NCBI GenBank assembly: GCA_963932465.1
Contig: CAWVRF010001047.1
Coordinates: 124,001 to 188,000 of the forward strand
DNA: 64,000 bases
From: Maratus speciosus
Taxonomy: Eukaryota > Arthropoda > Arachnida > Araneae > Salticidae
Direction of reading: 5' to 3'
Below the pieces are notes generated by a model. That model made no database searches and was not told the DNA's origin. It saw only the letters and a program-made list of their open reading frames with translations. Below, piece after piece: positions 46,965 to 58,794 of the stretch; within the stretch, counting starts at the first letter, position 1; every line of letters begins with the position of its first letter. Position numbers and translations under genes: made by a program.

Positions 46965-47049
46965 TATTTAAAAAATTTTATCGACTACTGGAGGGGTATC
47001 AACTACTGGCGCGGTCGCCCTATGCTTTGACTTTTCCGTTCGGAATATA

Positions 47050-50000
47050 ATGTGGTATGGCTTTGAAGATGGTAAAAATTCCCAGTTAAACGTTTTTACC
47101 TAAGTAACTGAATGTATACATGCAACAGTAACGATATAACATTAATTTTTAATGCAAAGCAGTATATCTGTTTTGAAGGCGATAAAAATTCCCAATTCAA
47201 CGTTTTTAGCTAAGTAACTGAATCTATACATGCAACAGTAACGATATAACATTAATTTTTAATGCAAAGCGGTATATCTGTTTTGAAGGCGATAAAAATT
47301 CCCAATTCAACGTTTTTAGCTAAGTAACTGAATGTATACATGCAACAGTAACGATATAATATTAATTTTTAATGCAAAGCAGTATATCTATATTGAACGC
47401 GATAAAAATTCCCAATTCAACGTATTTACCTAACTGAATGTATACATGCAACAGTAACGATATAACATTAATTTTTAATGCAAAGCGGTATATCTGTTTT
47501 GAAGGCGATAAAAATTCCCAATTAAACGTTATTAGCTAAGTAATTGAATGTATACATGCAACAGTAACGATATAACATTAATTTTTAATGCAAAGCGGTA
47601 TATCTGCTTTGAAGGCGATAAAAATTCCCAATTCAACATTTTTACCTAAGTAACTGAATGTATACATGCAACAGTAACGATATAATATTAATTTTTAATG
47701 CAAAGCGGTATATCTGTTTTGAAGGCAATAAAAATTCCCAATTCAACGTTTTTAGCTAACTGAATCTATACATGCAACAGTAACGATATAACATTAATTT
47801 TTAATGCAAAGCGGTATATCTGTTTTGAAGGCGATAAAAATTCGCAATTCAACGTTTTTACATAAGTAACTGAATGTATATATGCAACAATAACGATATA
47901 ACATTAATTTTTAACGCAAAGCGGTATATCTGTTTTGAAGGCGATAAAAATTCCCAATTCAACGTTTTTACCTAAGTAACTGAATGTATACATGCAACAG
48001 TAACGATATAACATTAATTTTTAATGCAAAGCAGTATATCTGTTTTGAAGGCGATAAAAATTCCCAATTCAACGTTTTTAGCTAAGTAACTGAATGTATA
48101 CATGCAACAGTAACGATATAACATTAATTTTTAATGCAAAGCAGTATATCTGTTTTGAAGGCGATAAAAATTCCCAATTAAACGTTATTAGCTAAGTAAC
48201 TGAATGTATACATGCAACAGTAACGATATAACATTAATTTTTAATGCAAAGCAGTATATCTGTTTTGAAGGCGATAAAAATTCCCAATTCAACGTTTTTA
48301 GCTAAGTAACTGAATGTATACATGCAACAGTAACGATATAACATTAATTTTTAATGCAAAGCAGTATATCTGTTTTGAAGGCGATAAAAATTCCCAATTC
48401 AACGTTATTAGCTAAGTAACTGAATGTATACATGCAACAGTAACGATATAACATTAATTTTTAATGCAAAGCAGTATATCTGTTTTGAAGGCGATAAAAA
48501 TTCCCAATTAAACGTTATTAGCTAAGTAACTGAATGTATACATGCAACAGTAACGATATAACATTAATTTTTAATGCAAAGCGGTATATCTGCTTTGAAG
48601 GCGATAAAAATTCCCAATTCAACATTTTTACCTAAGTAACTGAATGTATACATGCAACAGTAACGATATAATATTAATTTTTAATGCAAAGCGGTATATC
48701 TGTTTTGAAGGCAATAAAAATTCCCAATTCAACGTTTTTAGCTAACTGAATCTATACATGCAACAGTAACGATATAACATTAATTTTTAATGCAAAGCGC
48801 TATATCTGTTTTGAAGGCGATAAAAATTCGCAATTCAACGTTTTTACATAAGTAACTGAATGTATATATGCAACAATAACGATATAACATTAATTTTTAA
48901 CGCAAAGCGGTATATCTGTTTTGAAGGCGATAAAAATTCCCAATTCAACGTTTTTACCTAAGTAACTGAATGTATACATGCAACAGTAACGATATAACAT
49001 TAATTTTTAATGCAAAGCGGTATATATGTTTTGAAGGCGATAAAAATTCCCAATTCAACGTTTTTAGCTAAGTAACTGAATCTATACATGCAACAGTAAC
49101 GGTATAACATTAATTTTTAATGCAAAGCGGTATATCTGTTTTGAAGGGGATAAAAATTCCCAATTCAACGTTTTTACCTAAGTAACTGAATGTATACATG
49201 CAACAGTAACGATATAACATTAATTTTTAACGCAAAGCGGTATATCTGTTTTGAAGGCGATAGAAATTACCAATTCAACGTTTTTACCTAAGTAACTGAA
49301 TGTATACATGCAGCAGTAACGATATAACATTAATTTTTAATGCAAAGTGGTATATCTGTTTTGAAGGCGATAAAAATTCCCAATTCAACGTTTTTACCTA
49401 AGTAACTGAATGTATACATGCAACAATAACGATATAACATTAATTTTTAACGCAAAGCGGTATATCTGTTTTGAAGGCGATAAAAATTCCCAATTCAACG
49501 TTTTTACCTAAGTAACTGAATGAATACATGCAACAGTAACGATATAACATTAATTTTTAATGCAAAGCGGTACATCTGTTTTGAAGGCGATAAAAATTCC
49601 CAATTCAACGTTTTTAGCTAAGTAACTGAATCTATACATGCAACAGTAACGATATAACATTAATTTTTAATGCAAAGCGGTATATCTGTTTTGAAGGTGA
49701 TAAAAATTCCCAATTCAACGTTTTTACCTAAGTAACTGAATGTATACATATGCAACAGTAACGATATAACATTAATTTTTAACGCAAAGCGGTATATCTG
49801 TTTTGAAGACGATAGAAATTCCCAATTCAACGTTTTTACCTAAGTAACTGAATGTATACATGCAACAGTAACGATATAACATTAATTTTTAATGCAAAGC
49901 GCTATATCTCTTTTGAAGGCGATAGAAATTCCCAATTAAACGTTTTTACCTAAGTAACTGAATCTATACATGCAACAGTAACGATATAACATTAACTTTT

Positions 50001-52190
50001 AATGCAAAGCGATATATCTGTTTTGAAGGCGATAAAAATTCCCAGTTAAACGTTTTTACCTAAGTAACTGAATGTATACACGCAACAGTAACGATATAAC
50101 ATTAATTTTTAATGCAAAGCGGTATATCTGTTTTGAAGGCGATAGAAATTCCCAATTAAACGTTTTTACCTAAGTAACTGAATCTATACATGCAACAGTA
50201 ACGATATAACATTAATTTTTAATGGAAAGCGGTATATCTGTTTTGAAGGTGATAAAAATTCCCAATTCAACGTATTTACCTAACTGAATGTATACATGCA
50301 ACATTAACGATGTAACATTAATTTTTAATGCAAAGCGGTATATCTGTTTTGAAGGCGATAAAAATTCCCAATTAAACGTTATTAGCTAAGTAACTGAATG
50401 TATACATGCAACAGTAACGATATAACATTAATTTTTAATGCAAAGCGGTATATCTGCTTTGAAGGCGATAAAAATTCCCAATTCAACATTTTTACCTAAG
50501 TAACTGAATGTATACATGCAACAGTAACGATATAATATTAATTTTTAATGCAAAGCGGTATATCTGTTTTGAAGGCGATAAAAATTCCCAATTCAACGTT
50601 TTTACATAAGTAACTGAATGTATATATGCAACAATAACGATATAACATTAATTTTTAACGCAAAGCGGTATATCTGTTTTGAAGGCGATAAAAATTCCCA
50701 ATTCAACGTTTTTACCTAAGTAACTGAATGTATACATACAACAGTAACGATATAACATTAATTTTTAATGCAAAGCGGTATATATGTTTTGAAGGCGATA
50801 AAAATTCCCAATTCAACGTTTTTAGCTAAGTAACTGAATCTATACATGCAACAGTAACGATATAACATTAATTTTTAATGCAAAGCGGTATATCTGTTTT
50901 GAAGGTGATAAAAATACCCAATTCAACGTTTTTACCTAAGTAACTGAATGTATACATGCAACAGTAACGATATAACATTAATTTTTAACGCAAAGCGGTA
51001 TATCTGTTTTGAAGGCGATAGAAATTACCAATTCAACGTTTTTACCTAAGTAACTGAATGTATACATGCAACAGTAACGATATAACATTAATTTTTAATG
51101 CAAAGTGGTATATCTGTTTTGAAGGCGATAAAAATTCCCAATTCAACGTTTTTACCTAAGTAACTGAATGTATACATGCAACAATAACGATATAACATTA
51201 ATTTTTAACGCAAAGCGGTATATCTGTTTTGAAGGCGATAAAAATTCCCAATTCAACGTTTTTACCTAAGTAACTGAATGAATACATGCAACAGTAACGA
51301 TATAACATTAATTTTTAATGCAAAGCGGTACATCTGTTTTGAAGGCGATAAAAATTCCCAATTCAACGTTTTTAGTTAAGTAACTGAATCTATACATGCA
51401 ACAGTAACGATATAACATTAATTTTTAATGCAAAGCGGTATATCTGTTTTGAAGGTGATAAAAATTCCCAATTCAACGTTTTTACCTAAGTAACTGAATG
51501 TATACATATGCAACAGTAACGATATAACATTAATTTTTAACGCAAAGCGGTATATCTGTTTTGAAGACGATAGAAATTCCCAACTCAACGTTTTTACCTA
51601 AGTAACTGAATGTATACATGCAACAGTAACGATATAACATTAATTTTTAATGCAAAGCGCTATATCTGTTTTGAAGGCGATAGAAATTCCCAATTAAACG
51701 TTTTTACCTAAGTAACTGAATCTATACATGCAACAGTAACGATATAACATTAACTTTTAATGCAAAGCGGTATATCTGTTTTGAAGGCGATAAAAATTCC
51801 CAGTTAAACGTTTTTACCTAAGTAATTGAATGTATACACGCAACAGTAACGATATAACATTAATTTTTAATGCAAAGCGGTATATCTGCTTTGAAGGCGA
51901 TAGAAATTCCCAATTAAACGTTTTTACCTAAGTAACTGAATCTATACATGCAACAGTAACGATATAACATTAACTTTTAATGCAAAGCGGTATATCTGTT
52001 TTGAAGGCGATAAAAATTCCCAGTTAAACGTTTTTACCTAAGTAACTGAATGTATACACGCAACAGTAACGATATAACATTAATTTTTAATGCACAGCGG
52101 TATATCTGTTTTGAAGGCGATAAAAATTCCCAATTAAACGTTTTTAGCTAAGTAACTGAATCTATACATGCAACAATAACGATATAACAT
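47050..52190 (+). repeat. 110-bp satellite, ~47 units, with higher-order structure
   Basis: The unit phrase is GCAAAGCGGTATATCTGTTT, TGAAGGCGATAAAAATTCCC, AATTCAACGTTTTTACCTAA, GTAACTGAATGTATACATGC, AACAGTAACGATATAACATT, AATTTTTAAT. The spacing of TAACGATATA is 110 in consecutive lines (48001, 48111, 48221). Rare variants recur at a fixed distance of 1,758 bases (49019/50777, 49263/51021, 49521/51279, 49741/51499), meaning a ~16-unit block was duplicated. Another variant block is repeated 986 bases apart (47855/48841). Some units lack ~7 bases (TTTTTAGCTAACTG). There is no open reading frame; 110 is not a multiple of three. The array starts just after the nested MITE. Confidence 0.95.
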
Positions 52191-53380
52191 TAATTTTAAT
52201 GTTAATATTAATGCTATTAATTTTAATGTTTATGTAAATGCTGTTAATTTAACATATTTTTTGAACATCATAATGTTTACTTCAGAAATGATAGCATCCA
52301 AATAAATGATATTTCTGCTAAGGAAAACTGATTAATACACTGTAAAAACTACTCTGAAACGCTTCCGAAAATAAGCGACCGCAAAAGAAACTTATAAATA
52401 AATAAATAAACGATTTCGAAACCCATTCTGAAAGTGAAAGTTTAATACCGATTGTAGAGGTCGATCTCAGCTATCCAATTAAAAAAATCATTCAAAAATA
52501 TTGAAATGCAAAAGAGATATTTAAAAAAATTTCTTCCATAGGATTAACATTAGCGAGCGTCTGTTTTCGCGTGAGTCAAATAGCCTCTTAAGTCATGAAA
52601 ATATACTGGTTTCTGAAGTTTCTATAGATAAGAAAACACTTTTCAGAATCTTGGGTAACCGGGAATGGGTTAATGTATGAAATAAATTTCATCACTAATT
52701 CACTTTATCATTCCCAGAAATGAAATGAATTTTACCACACCATTTAAAAACGTTCGTGGATTGTACTTTTTTAGATTAAGAACATTTGTCTTATACTCTT
52801 ACAGTGAATAGAAAATGTACAGAAATAATTTAACTGAAAATGAAATAAATTTAATCATAACATTTAAAAACCGTTTTAAAGTTATGAGAAAAACTACTAC
52901 TAAATAATTCGACAAAATCAAACTTAATTGCAGCAAGATGCTTTTTAGGGTAAAGATAATTTTAAAATGCCGAAAAGCCTAAAACTATCAAGAGATTTAA
53001 CTAAAAGACACTGTCGACAAAAATATCCAGACTTTCAAAAGAAATCAGAAAAGAAGATCCAAAAAACGATTTTAAGTTTTGCTTCATTGAAACTATATTA
53101 GCAACGTAAAAGCTCATATTTGTCAACTATCACATTTCAACTGATACAAAAAATGGCGGAATTTGTGGGCAAACTTCTTTTAGCTTTCAGCACAGTCCCC
53201 TGAATTTGAATTCCGATATTTTCTAAAACTATTATTTGCAATTCCTTTTCTTTGAATAAATAAGGCGGACAATATTTTAAAAAGAAACTCGTATGAAATT
53301 CAAGGTACCGTACAAACGCTAAAATATATCTGACGTACGACAGTAAAGATTTTACTGTGTCCAAATATTTAAATACCGTC

Positions 53381-53422
<42 letters not shown>

Positions 53423-53859
53423 ACACCATTACTTAAAAAATAGACAAAAGTTAAGTTTAAGATCAAAAGTAACCTTAATTTAATTATGATTTTTTAAATT
53501 AGAATTTTTTTATTTATTTTTTACTAAACAGTTTTAAAATATTTCTTTTAAACAGAATTTGTAAAATTGAACTTAATTTTTCTAAAAAGACTGGATAAAA
53601 AAAGTTTTTAAAAGTCTGTCATTTAAAAATATCCCGTCATAAAAAAATCTCATCTTTCTTTTGGTTATTCTATGAAAACAAGCTTCAATAGAATCCAAAA
53701 CATCAAAACCATTTATTAAAAAGTTTCAGTTTTCCAGTTATAATATCAAAGATTTAGTTTAAGTAAACAACTTTTACCACACACAAAAAAAAAAAAAAAA
53801 AAAAAAAAAAAGAAAAATAAAAGAAGCAGAATTCCATAATATTCATACGATATCAAATT
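52191..53859. other. No gene; one AAT microsatellite
   Basis: AT-rich flank of the satellite. (AAT)n lies at about 53385-53416 and a poly-A tract at about 53786-53811. The phrase CAAGCTT.AATA.AATCCAAAACAT near 53680 recurs near 61305. No product is supported. Confidence 0.55.
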
Positions 53860-54420
53860 TCCAAAATTAATCTCATAAAAACATATTATTTCTTGCAATT
53901 ACAAAGATTTTAAAATCAATTTAGAAAATAAGCGGGTTCAAATTGAAATTCTTCGGAACGTTTTTGAAAAATTACGCGATTGTGAATTACTTAAAACACG
54001 AATGCAGTAATGTTTAAATTTTCACATATTTTATCTTCTCATATTTCTCTACGATAAATCACGAAATCTTCGTTGCATTGTGCCGGTGGAGCGAGCAAAT
54101 CGATCGATGTTATTTCACAGATAAGAGGGTCCGGTAACATTTTTGTGAATTCATCCAAAGATTCTTATCATTTTCTGGAGTTAACATAATTTACAAGCCA
54201 TTGAATCTTTTCGCGAATAAGCTTTCCTCAATTGTGTACATTTGTTATTACATTGATGGATTAATGAAGAGAAACAGGGATTTTTCATTATTTGATGAAA
54301 AGATAAAATTTCGATTTCGCAATAACAATAAAGTAATAAGCAGTAATACGCATTGTTACATAGACAGATGTATGCCATGCACAATGGAAGGTGTTTTGTA
54401 TTATAGCGAATAAAAATCGT
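53860..54420 (+). repeat. ~500-bp dispersed repeat, copy 4 of 5
   Basis: Includes TCTACGATAAATCACGAAAT, GAGCGAGCAAATCGATCGAT, TTCACAGATAAGAGGGTCCG and GATGAAAAGATAAAATTTCG. Its last part (54234-54415) recurs at 57115-57290 directly after the palindromic MITE, giving an empty-site comparison. Confidence 0.7.
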
Positions 54421-54539
54421 TTGAGGTGTATTTTAATGATGTTGCATTTCGAACATAATGAACATTTAAACTAAATATGAAGCATTAGACAGACTTGAAT
54501 ACATTAAAAAAGGAATTAAATTAAAAATACAGGGTGTTT
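54416..54539 (+). repeat. Host repeat, left segment of inverted pair
   Basis: TCGTTTGAGGTGTATTTTAA and AGACTTGAATACATTAAAAA match the inverse of about 59440-59325. The segment stops at TA 54538-54539, where the fold-back mariner begins, and resumes after 55312. Confidence 0.7.
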
Positions 54540-55310
54540 ATAAAGTCCCGGACCCATTTTGATGTTTAATAACTCATAAAATAATAAAGATAGATTAAAA
54601 TTAATAACATAAATGGTTAGATAGACTCAAAAAAGTTTCATGACCCTTGTCAATGAACTTCCACGTGTACCCCCCTTCGTCGCACGGAGAATATCAAGTC
54701 GATAGTCAATTTCACGCCAGGTAGTGGCAAGCATGTCGGCATCCACAGAGGCTATTGCGGTTGTAATTCTGGCTTTAAAGTCATCAATGTTCGATACTCT
54801 CCTCCTGTAAACATTGTCCTTTACAAATCCCTAAAGGAAAAAGTCCAGCGGCGTTATATCAGGTGATCTGGGTGGTGCACCACTTCATTGGAATACCATC
54901 GTTCGTACTTCTTTGAATGACCATTTTCCAGGAAGATGGATTGGGCGAGGAGGTCCAATTCCTTGGCCACCCAGATCACCTGATATAACGCCGCTGGACT
55001 TTTTCCTTTGGGGATTTGTAAAGGACAATGTTTACAAGAGGAGAGTGTCGAACATTGATGACTTTAAAGCCAGAATTACAACCGCAATAGCCTCTGTGGA
55101 TGCCGACATGATTGCCGCTACCTGGCGTGAAATTGACTATCGACTTGATATTCTCCGTGCGACAAAGGGGGCACACGTGGAAGTTCATTGACAAGGGTCA
55201 TGAAACTTTTTGAGTCTATCTAACCATTTATGTTATTAATTTTAATCTATCTTTATTATTTTATGAGTTATTAAACATCAAAATCGGTCCGGGACTTTAT
55301 AAACACCCTA
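54540..55310. mobile_element. Fold-back mariner-like element
   Basis: The ends CAGGGTGTTTATAAAGTCCC and, inverted, TAGGGTGTTTATAAAGTCCC are flanked by TA at 54538-54539 and 55311-55312. The arms 54540-54875 and 54967-55310 are almost exact reverse complements of ~340 bp. Each arm carries the 3' end of the transposase gene, so the right end has been duplicated in inverse in place of the left half. The spacer is ~90 bp. A partner copy of the host repeat near 59313-59340 lacks it. Confidence 0.85.
54896..55191 (+). pseudogene. mariner/IS630-type transposase C-terminal fragment
   Basis: The frame reads ..LNDHFPGRWIGRGGPIPW, PPRSPDITPLDFFLWGFVKD, NVYKRR..., WREIDYRLDILRATKGAHVE, VH, then stop. 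The RSPDITPLDFFLWG block contains the last acidic residue of the DDE/DDD catalytic triad in Tc1/mariner proteins, where SPDL.P.D is usual. WRELDYRLDVCR..GAHIE-like endings are common in arthropod genomes. It holds about the last 95 residues of a ~340-residue protein; the DNA-binding domain and first two catalytic residues are absent. The same stretch exists inverted in the left arm (54540-54875). Confidence 0.8.
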
Positions 55311-55311
55311 T

Positions 55312-55642
55312 ACATAAAAACATTTTATTAAAATCAAAATCATAAAAAGTATGCGTTTCGCTATGTCATCTCATAGCCTAATCAATAATAACATTAACCA
55401 CAACAACAAAACATCGAACACGCACCGGGCTCAGTCAAAGTTAAAGTTTTTCTTTTAGAAACAAGAAATTTATTAGGAATCGAACCTGATTCGTTCAAGG
55501 TATATAGGTATAGCTTAGTGAACCACACCTCCATGAAAAGTCTGTATATATTTTAAACTTAATAGCTTTTTAAATGTATTCAAGCCTGTCTAATGTTTCA
55601 TATTTAGTTTAAATAATATTTTAATTCAGGCGTTAAAATGTA
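55312..55642 (+). repeat. Host repeat, middle segment of inverted pair
   Basis: Inverse of about 58985-59325. Shared words: AATCATAAAAAGTATGCGTT (approximate), AACCACAACAACAAAACATC and TTTCATATTTAGTTTAAATA. It ends at TA 55641-55642, where the Tc1-like element starts. Confidence 0.75.
55470..55535 (-). other. tRNA-like (SINE head) in host repeat
   Basis: On the minus strand TGGTTCACTAAGCT (55512-55525) and GGTTCGATTCC (55476-55486, perfect B box) lie at Pol III A/B box spacing. The partner copy at 59085-59150 has TGGTTCCCTAAGCT and AGTTCGATTCC. No cloverleaf closes well, so this is a tRNA-derived repeat rather than a tRNA gene. Confidence 0.5.
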
Positions 55643-56716
55643 CAGTCGTGGAAAAAAAAGTAAACACCCCCTACTAATTCCTCAACAAATTATCGTAGAA
55701 GAAAGTGACTGGCACCGAACGATTGGAAATAAAGTCTACTTTTAAATGATGTATATAAAATTTGCTTAGGGGACCATCTACATATTAAAACGAACCAAAA
55801 CTTTGTTTTTTTTTCAATGGCAATACCCAATTTTAACGAGATATTTCAAATCTTCGGTTCAAACTATGCCTAGACACCAAATTTCAAGTCATTTGAATGA
55901 TAAGTTTTTGAATTATAAACATTCAAAATTGAGTGTTTCTAATGTTAAATTACATTTTCATATTTTTATTTATATCTCCTGAAATTATGCTCCTAATGTG
56001 CTAATTTTTTGTGTAGCAATAATTCTAATATACCCAAACGCAAATACGCTGAATTTGCAATTTTCATAATTTTATGATATGAATTATGAATTTTGAAATT
56101 AATATTCGAAAAAATTATGAATTGCAACCTACAATTTTTTGATGGATTTAGATTTATTATGTCCTGCTTTATGGAAATTCAAAATTTCACATTTTTCTTC
56201 CAAGTAGTTTTCAAATTATGCTTAAAAAACGGCAAAATGATGGCTTAAGGAGCCGTCTATGATAGAAGCGAGTAGATATTTTGAAATTTCTTCTGCTGTC
56301 CTGTAATTCTAACCGGCTTCATTGACTGCTTGAGTGGTGCTTCAGGTGCCTTGATCAAGATGGGGGCTCTCTCGGTTAACGATTGAGTACCGAACTTCAA
56401 TTTGGATACAGCCCTTAAAATACGCTCGTTTTAAAATAATTAATTTCTCGGAAACTTATGGTACGAATTGCATAAAAATTTGTTTTTAGGCTAATTGAAG
56501 GGTGTAAAGTTCATTTATGATGTCAGAATTGTGTACTGCTATTGAAAAAAACAAAGTTATGATTCGTTTTAATATGTAGATGGCCCCCTAAGCAAATTTT
56601 ATACACATCATTTAAAAGTAGACTTTATTTCCAATCGTTTGGTACCAGCAACTTTCTTCTAGGATAATTTGTTGAGGAGTTAGTAGGGGGTGTTTACTTT
56701 TTTTTTTCCACGACTG
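55643..56716. mobile_element. Tc1-like non-autonomous element
   Basis: The ends CAGTCGTGGAAAAAAAAGTA and, inverted, CAGTCGTGGAAAAAAAAAAG are flanked by TA at 55641-55642 and 56717-56718. The inverted repeats run ~165 bp, to about AACGAACC/GATTCGTT. CAGTCGTGG-type ends with TA targets are typical of Tc1-like elements. The interior has no long frame. The host repeat resumes immediately after it. Confidence 0.85.
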
Positions 56717-56909
56717 TACCTTAATAATTAAATTTGGTTTTACAGCCGAGTATAACTCTTTAACCCGGAAGGAGGATACTATTTCACTATTTAGGTACTA
56801 TTTTATTGTTTACAATTTTGAAAATATTTATTATAATTTATAAATGACCACAACAACAACGTTAACGAGGAGAATTTTGTTAATTCAACGACATTTGCTC
56901 AGTTGTGTA
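56717..56909 (+). repeat. Host repeat, right segment of inverted pair
   Basis: ACAGCCGAGTATAACTCTTT and TTTACAATTTTGAAAATATT match the inverse of about 58795-58975. Confidence 0.7.
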
Positions 56910-57112
56910 CACTGTAAAAAAAAATCTGTAAAGTTACTAAAATTTTTCTAGGAAACTGGGATTCCAGGAACTTTTTATGTAACGGCAACAGCAAAAATTT
57001 CTGTAACAGCATCTGTTACAGGAATTTTTCTTGTTGCCGTTACATAAAAAGTTCCTGGAATCCCAGTTTCCTAGAAAAATTTTAGTAACTTTACAATTTT
57101 TTTTTCACAGTG
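56910..57112. mobile_element. Near-perfect palindromic MITE (203 bp)
   Basis: CACTGTAAAAAAAAATCTGT at the left is mirrored by CACTGTGAAAAAAAAATTGT at the right. The arms AGTTACTAAAATTTTTCTAG and following are complementary over ~90 bp with a small loop at GCATCTG. TA flanks at 56908-56909 and 57113-57114. The sequence TTGTGTACATTTGTTATT at about 54231 is the empty form of this site. Confidence 0.85.
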
Positions 57113-57114
57113 TA

Positions 57115-58790
57115 TATTTGTTATTACATTGACGGATTAATGAATAACAGCAGGAGTTTTTCATTATTTGATGAAAAGATAAAATTTTGATTCGGCAAAA
57201 ACAATAAAGTAATAACCAGTAATACACATTGTGGCACAGAGAAGATGTATGCCTCGTGTAATGGTAGATGTTTTGTATTACAACGAAATCCTGTTATTGC
57301 GGAATTTCAAAGGCCGCCATTTATTATCCTGACTAAGTGAAGCTCGCATTAAACAATGGAATTTTTGGATGGTGTAAACGAAATGCCTTACATTGAAATA
57401 ACTGAATTCAGTTTTTAACAGAAAAAATAGTTTCAAACTTTATGCTGAAAGTGAAAGCAAAACTAACAAGGAAGGTCTCCTTACCTGGCATACTCAGAAT
57501 ATTTTGAAGAAAAAAATACTAATTAAACTACTTATGTATGTCATAAAGGATCAGTCAAAATTAGTGGCGGAATTACAGTAGAAAATCTGTAAAAAAATAA
57601 AAGACGAAAGCGTCACGCGATTTGGCGAGCAGTCTACTTTTCCTCGCCAACAGCAAACGAATTTAATGCACCTGAAAATTGCTTGTTAATTGATTTTTAG
57701 AATGTGTGTAAATAGTATTTAATGAATTTAAACTTAAACAATGAGATAGTTTAGTAAATACATTTTTTGTATTACATATTTGTGTTACTTGTGATTTAAT
57801 TTTATTAATTTAAAAATAATTTCATATATAAAAATATTTTAATATATTTAAGCATATTCCAAAATAAAGGCAAGATGAAGAATGCTGCAATTATTCATTT
57901 CAATATCAAAGAAGTCGTTGTTTCCATAGCAACAAAATTGAATCGACAATGCTCAATTGGACTTAATTTGGAGATTGAAACAATTTTAATTAATTTAAAT
58001 TTTGTTTTAATTCATAAACTTTGATCGTTAACTTTCATTATAAATAAATATATATATATATACATGACAAAACTATAGTTAAATCGAACTAAAACTTACA
58101 AAACTAAAGTTATTTACATTAAATGTATTTAAACAAGTTCAATATGAAACATTTTTTATCTTAAAGAGTATTTGACATAAAGTATTTTTTGAAATTTTAT
58201 TTCATCGCCAACCTTATAAGTCGCCAAATATCGAAATTTTCATTATTTTTTTATGGACGCTCTCTCGAGTTTCCGCCGAATTTTTTTTATAAACATATTT
58301 ATCTTCATGAACATTGTGTATTTTTTTCAGATTTTTCAGAGTTTGCCCGTATGGAGACCTTCCTTGTAAGTAATTTTTATAAAAAAACAAGCTGATGACA
58401 ATTTGTTAATACAAAGAAATTAATTACTCAAGATCAAGACAAACAAATTATGCAAAGAACTTGGTGAACTTACATAATTTAACTTTATTTAAACTAATCT
58501 GTTACTTTTTACTACATAAATTTCCAGTTTTTCTACATACTTGAAAATTTGGTCTGTTACATAATATTTCGATTGGTAATATCTGAAAACAGCCAACATC
58601 ATCATTTAAATCTCGCACGTTCTTAGTTTTGAAATGTTTTCTTCCTCTTCATCATTGTCATTACAGCCAAAGTCACATCAAAATTTCTTTTGAAGAAGTA
58701 ATACATAAAACGAGTTTCAATTCTGCCCTGTCAATTTCAAAACATTTTTTCCAATGATGTCCGATGAATACGTTTCAACAAGCAATGCCC
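57115..58790. other. No gene; start repeats 54234-54415
   Basis: 57115-57290 matches 54234-54415 in direct orientation. The rest is AT-rich, with a TA run near 58045-58061 and an X-box-like word GTTTCCATAGCAAC at 57920-57933. The frame at 58189-58395 has no recognised motif. Confidence 0.5.
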
Positions 58791-58794
58791 TTGT

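Larger units (their letters stand above)
45643..47020. mobile_element. TA-flanked TIR element, GGGTGACCG family
   Basis: The ends are GGGTGACCGAGTCAGTAGTT and, inverted, GGGCGACCGCGCCAGTAGTT. TA flanks at 45641-45642 and 47021-47022. CAGTAGTTGATCAA words recur internally at about 45850. It hosts a pogo-type element (46173-46964) and itself lies inside the MITE at 45443-47047. No own transposase was found; TA targeting suggests Tc1/mariner/pogo. Confidence 0.7.
45443..47047. mobile_element. Palindromic MITE split by a 1.4 kb insertion
   Basis: The left end TATTCCAAACGCAAAAGTCA and the right end, inverted, TATTCCGAACGGAAAAGTCA lie 1.6 kb apart. Removing 45643-47020 and one TA joins ...TTTTAATA to TATGCTTTGAC. 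That restores exact complementarity to the left arm (GTCAAAGCATATATTAAAA). The original element was therefore a ~230-bp palindrome with an inner stem at about 45477-45605 (ATTTATTTGCTTAAAAG and its inverse). Confidence 0.7.

Noticed and set aside
47050..52190. CRISPR-like array
   Set aside because: Units are contiguous 110-bp near-identical repeats with no unique spacers, in an animal-type genome. It is a satellite.
53137..53466. 109-codon minus frame with an Ile run
   Set aside because: The Ile run is the (AAT)n microsatellite; the flanking residues show no family.
54976..55194. Antisense frame opposite the mariner transposase fragment
   Set aside because: It lies antisense to the recognisable WPPRSPDITPLDFFLWG frame and has no own motif.
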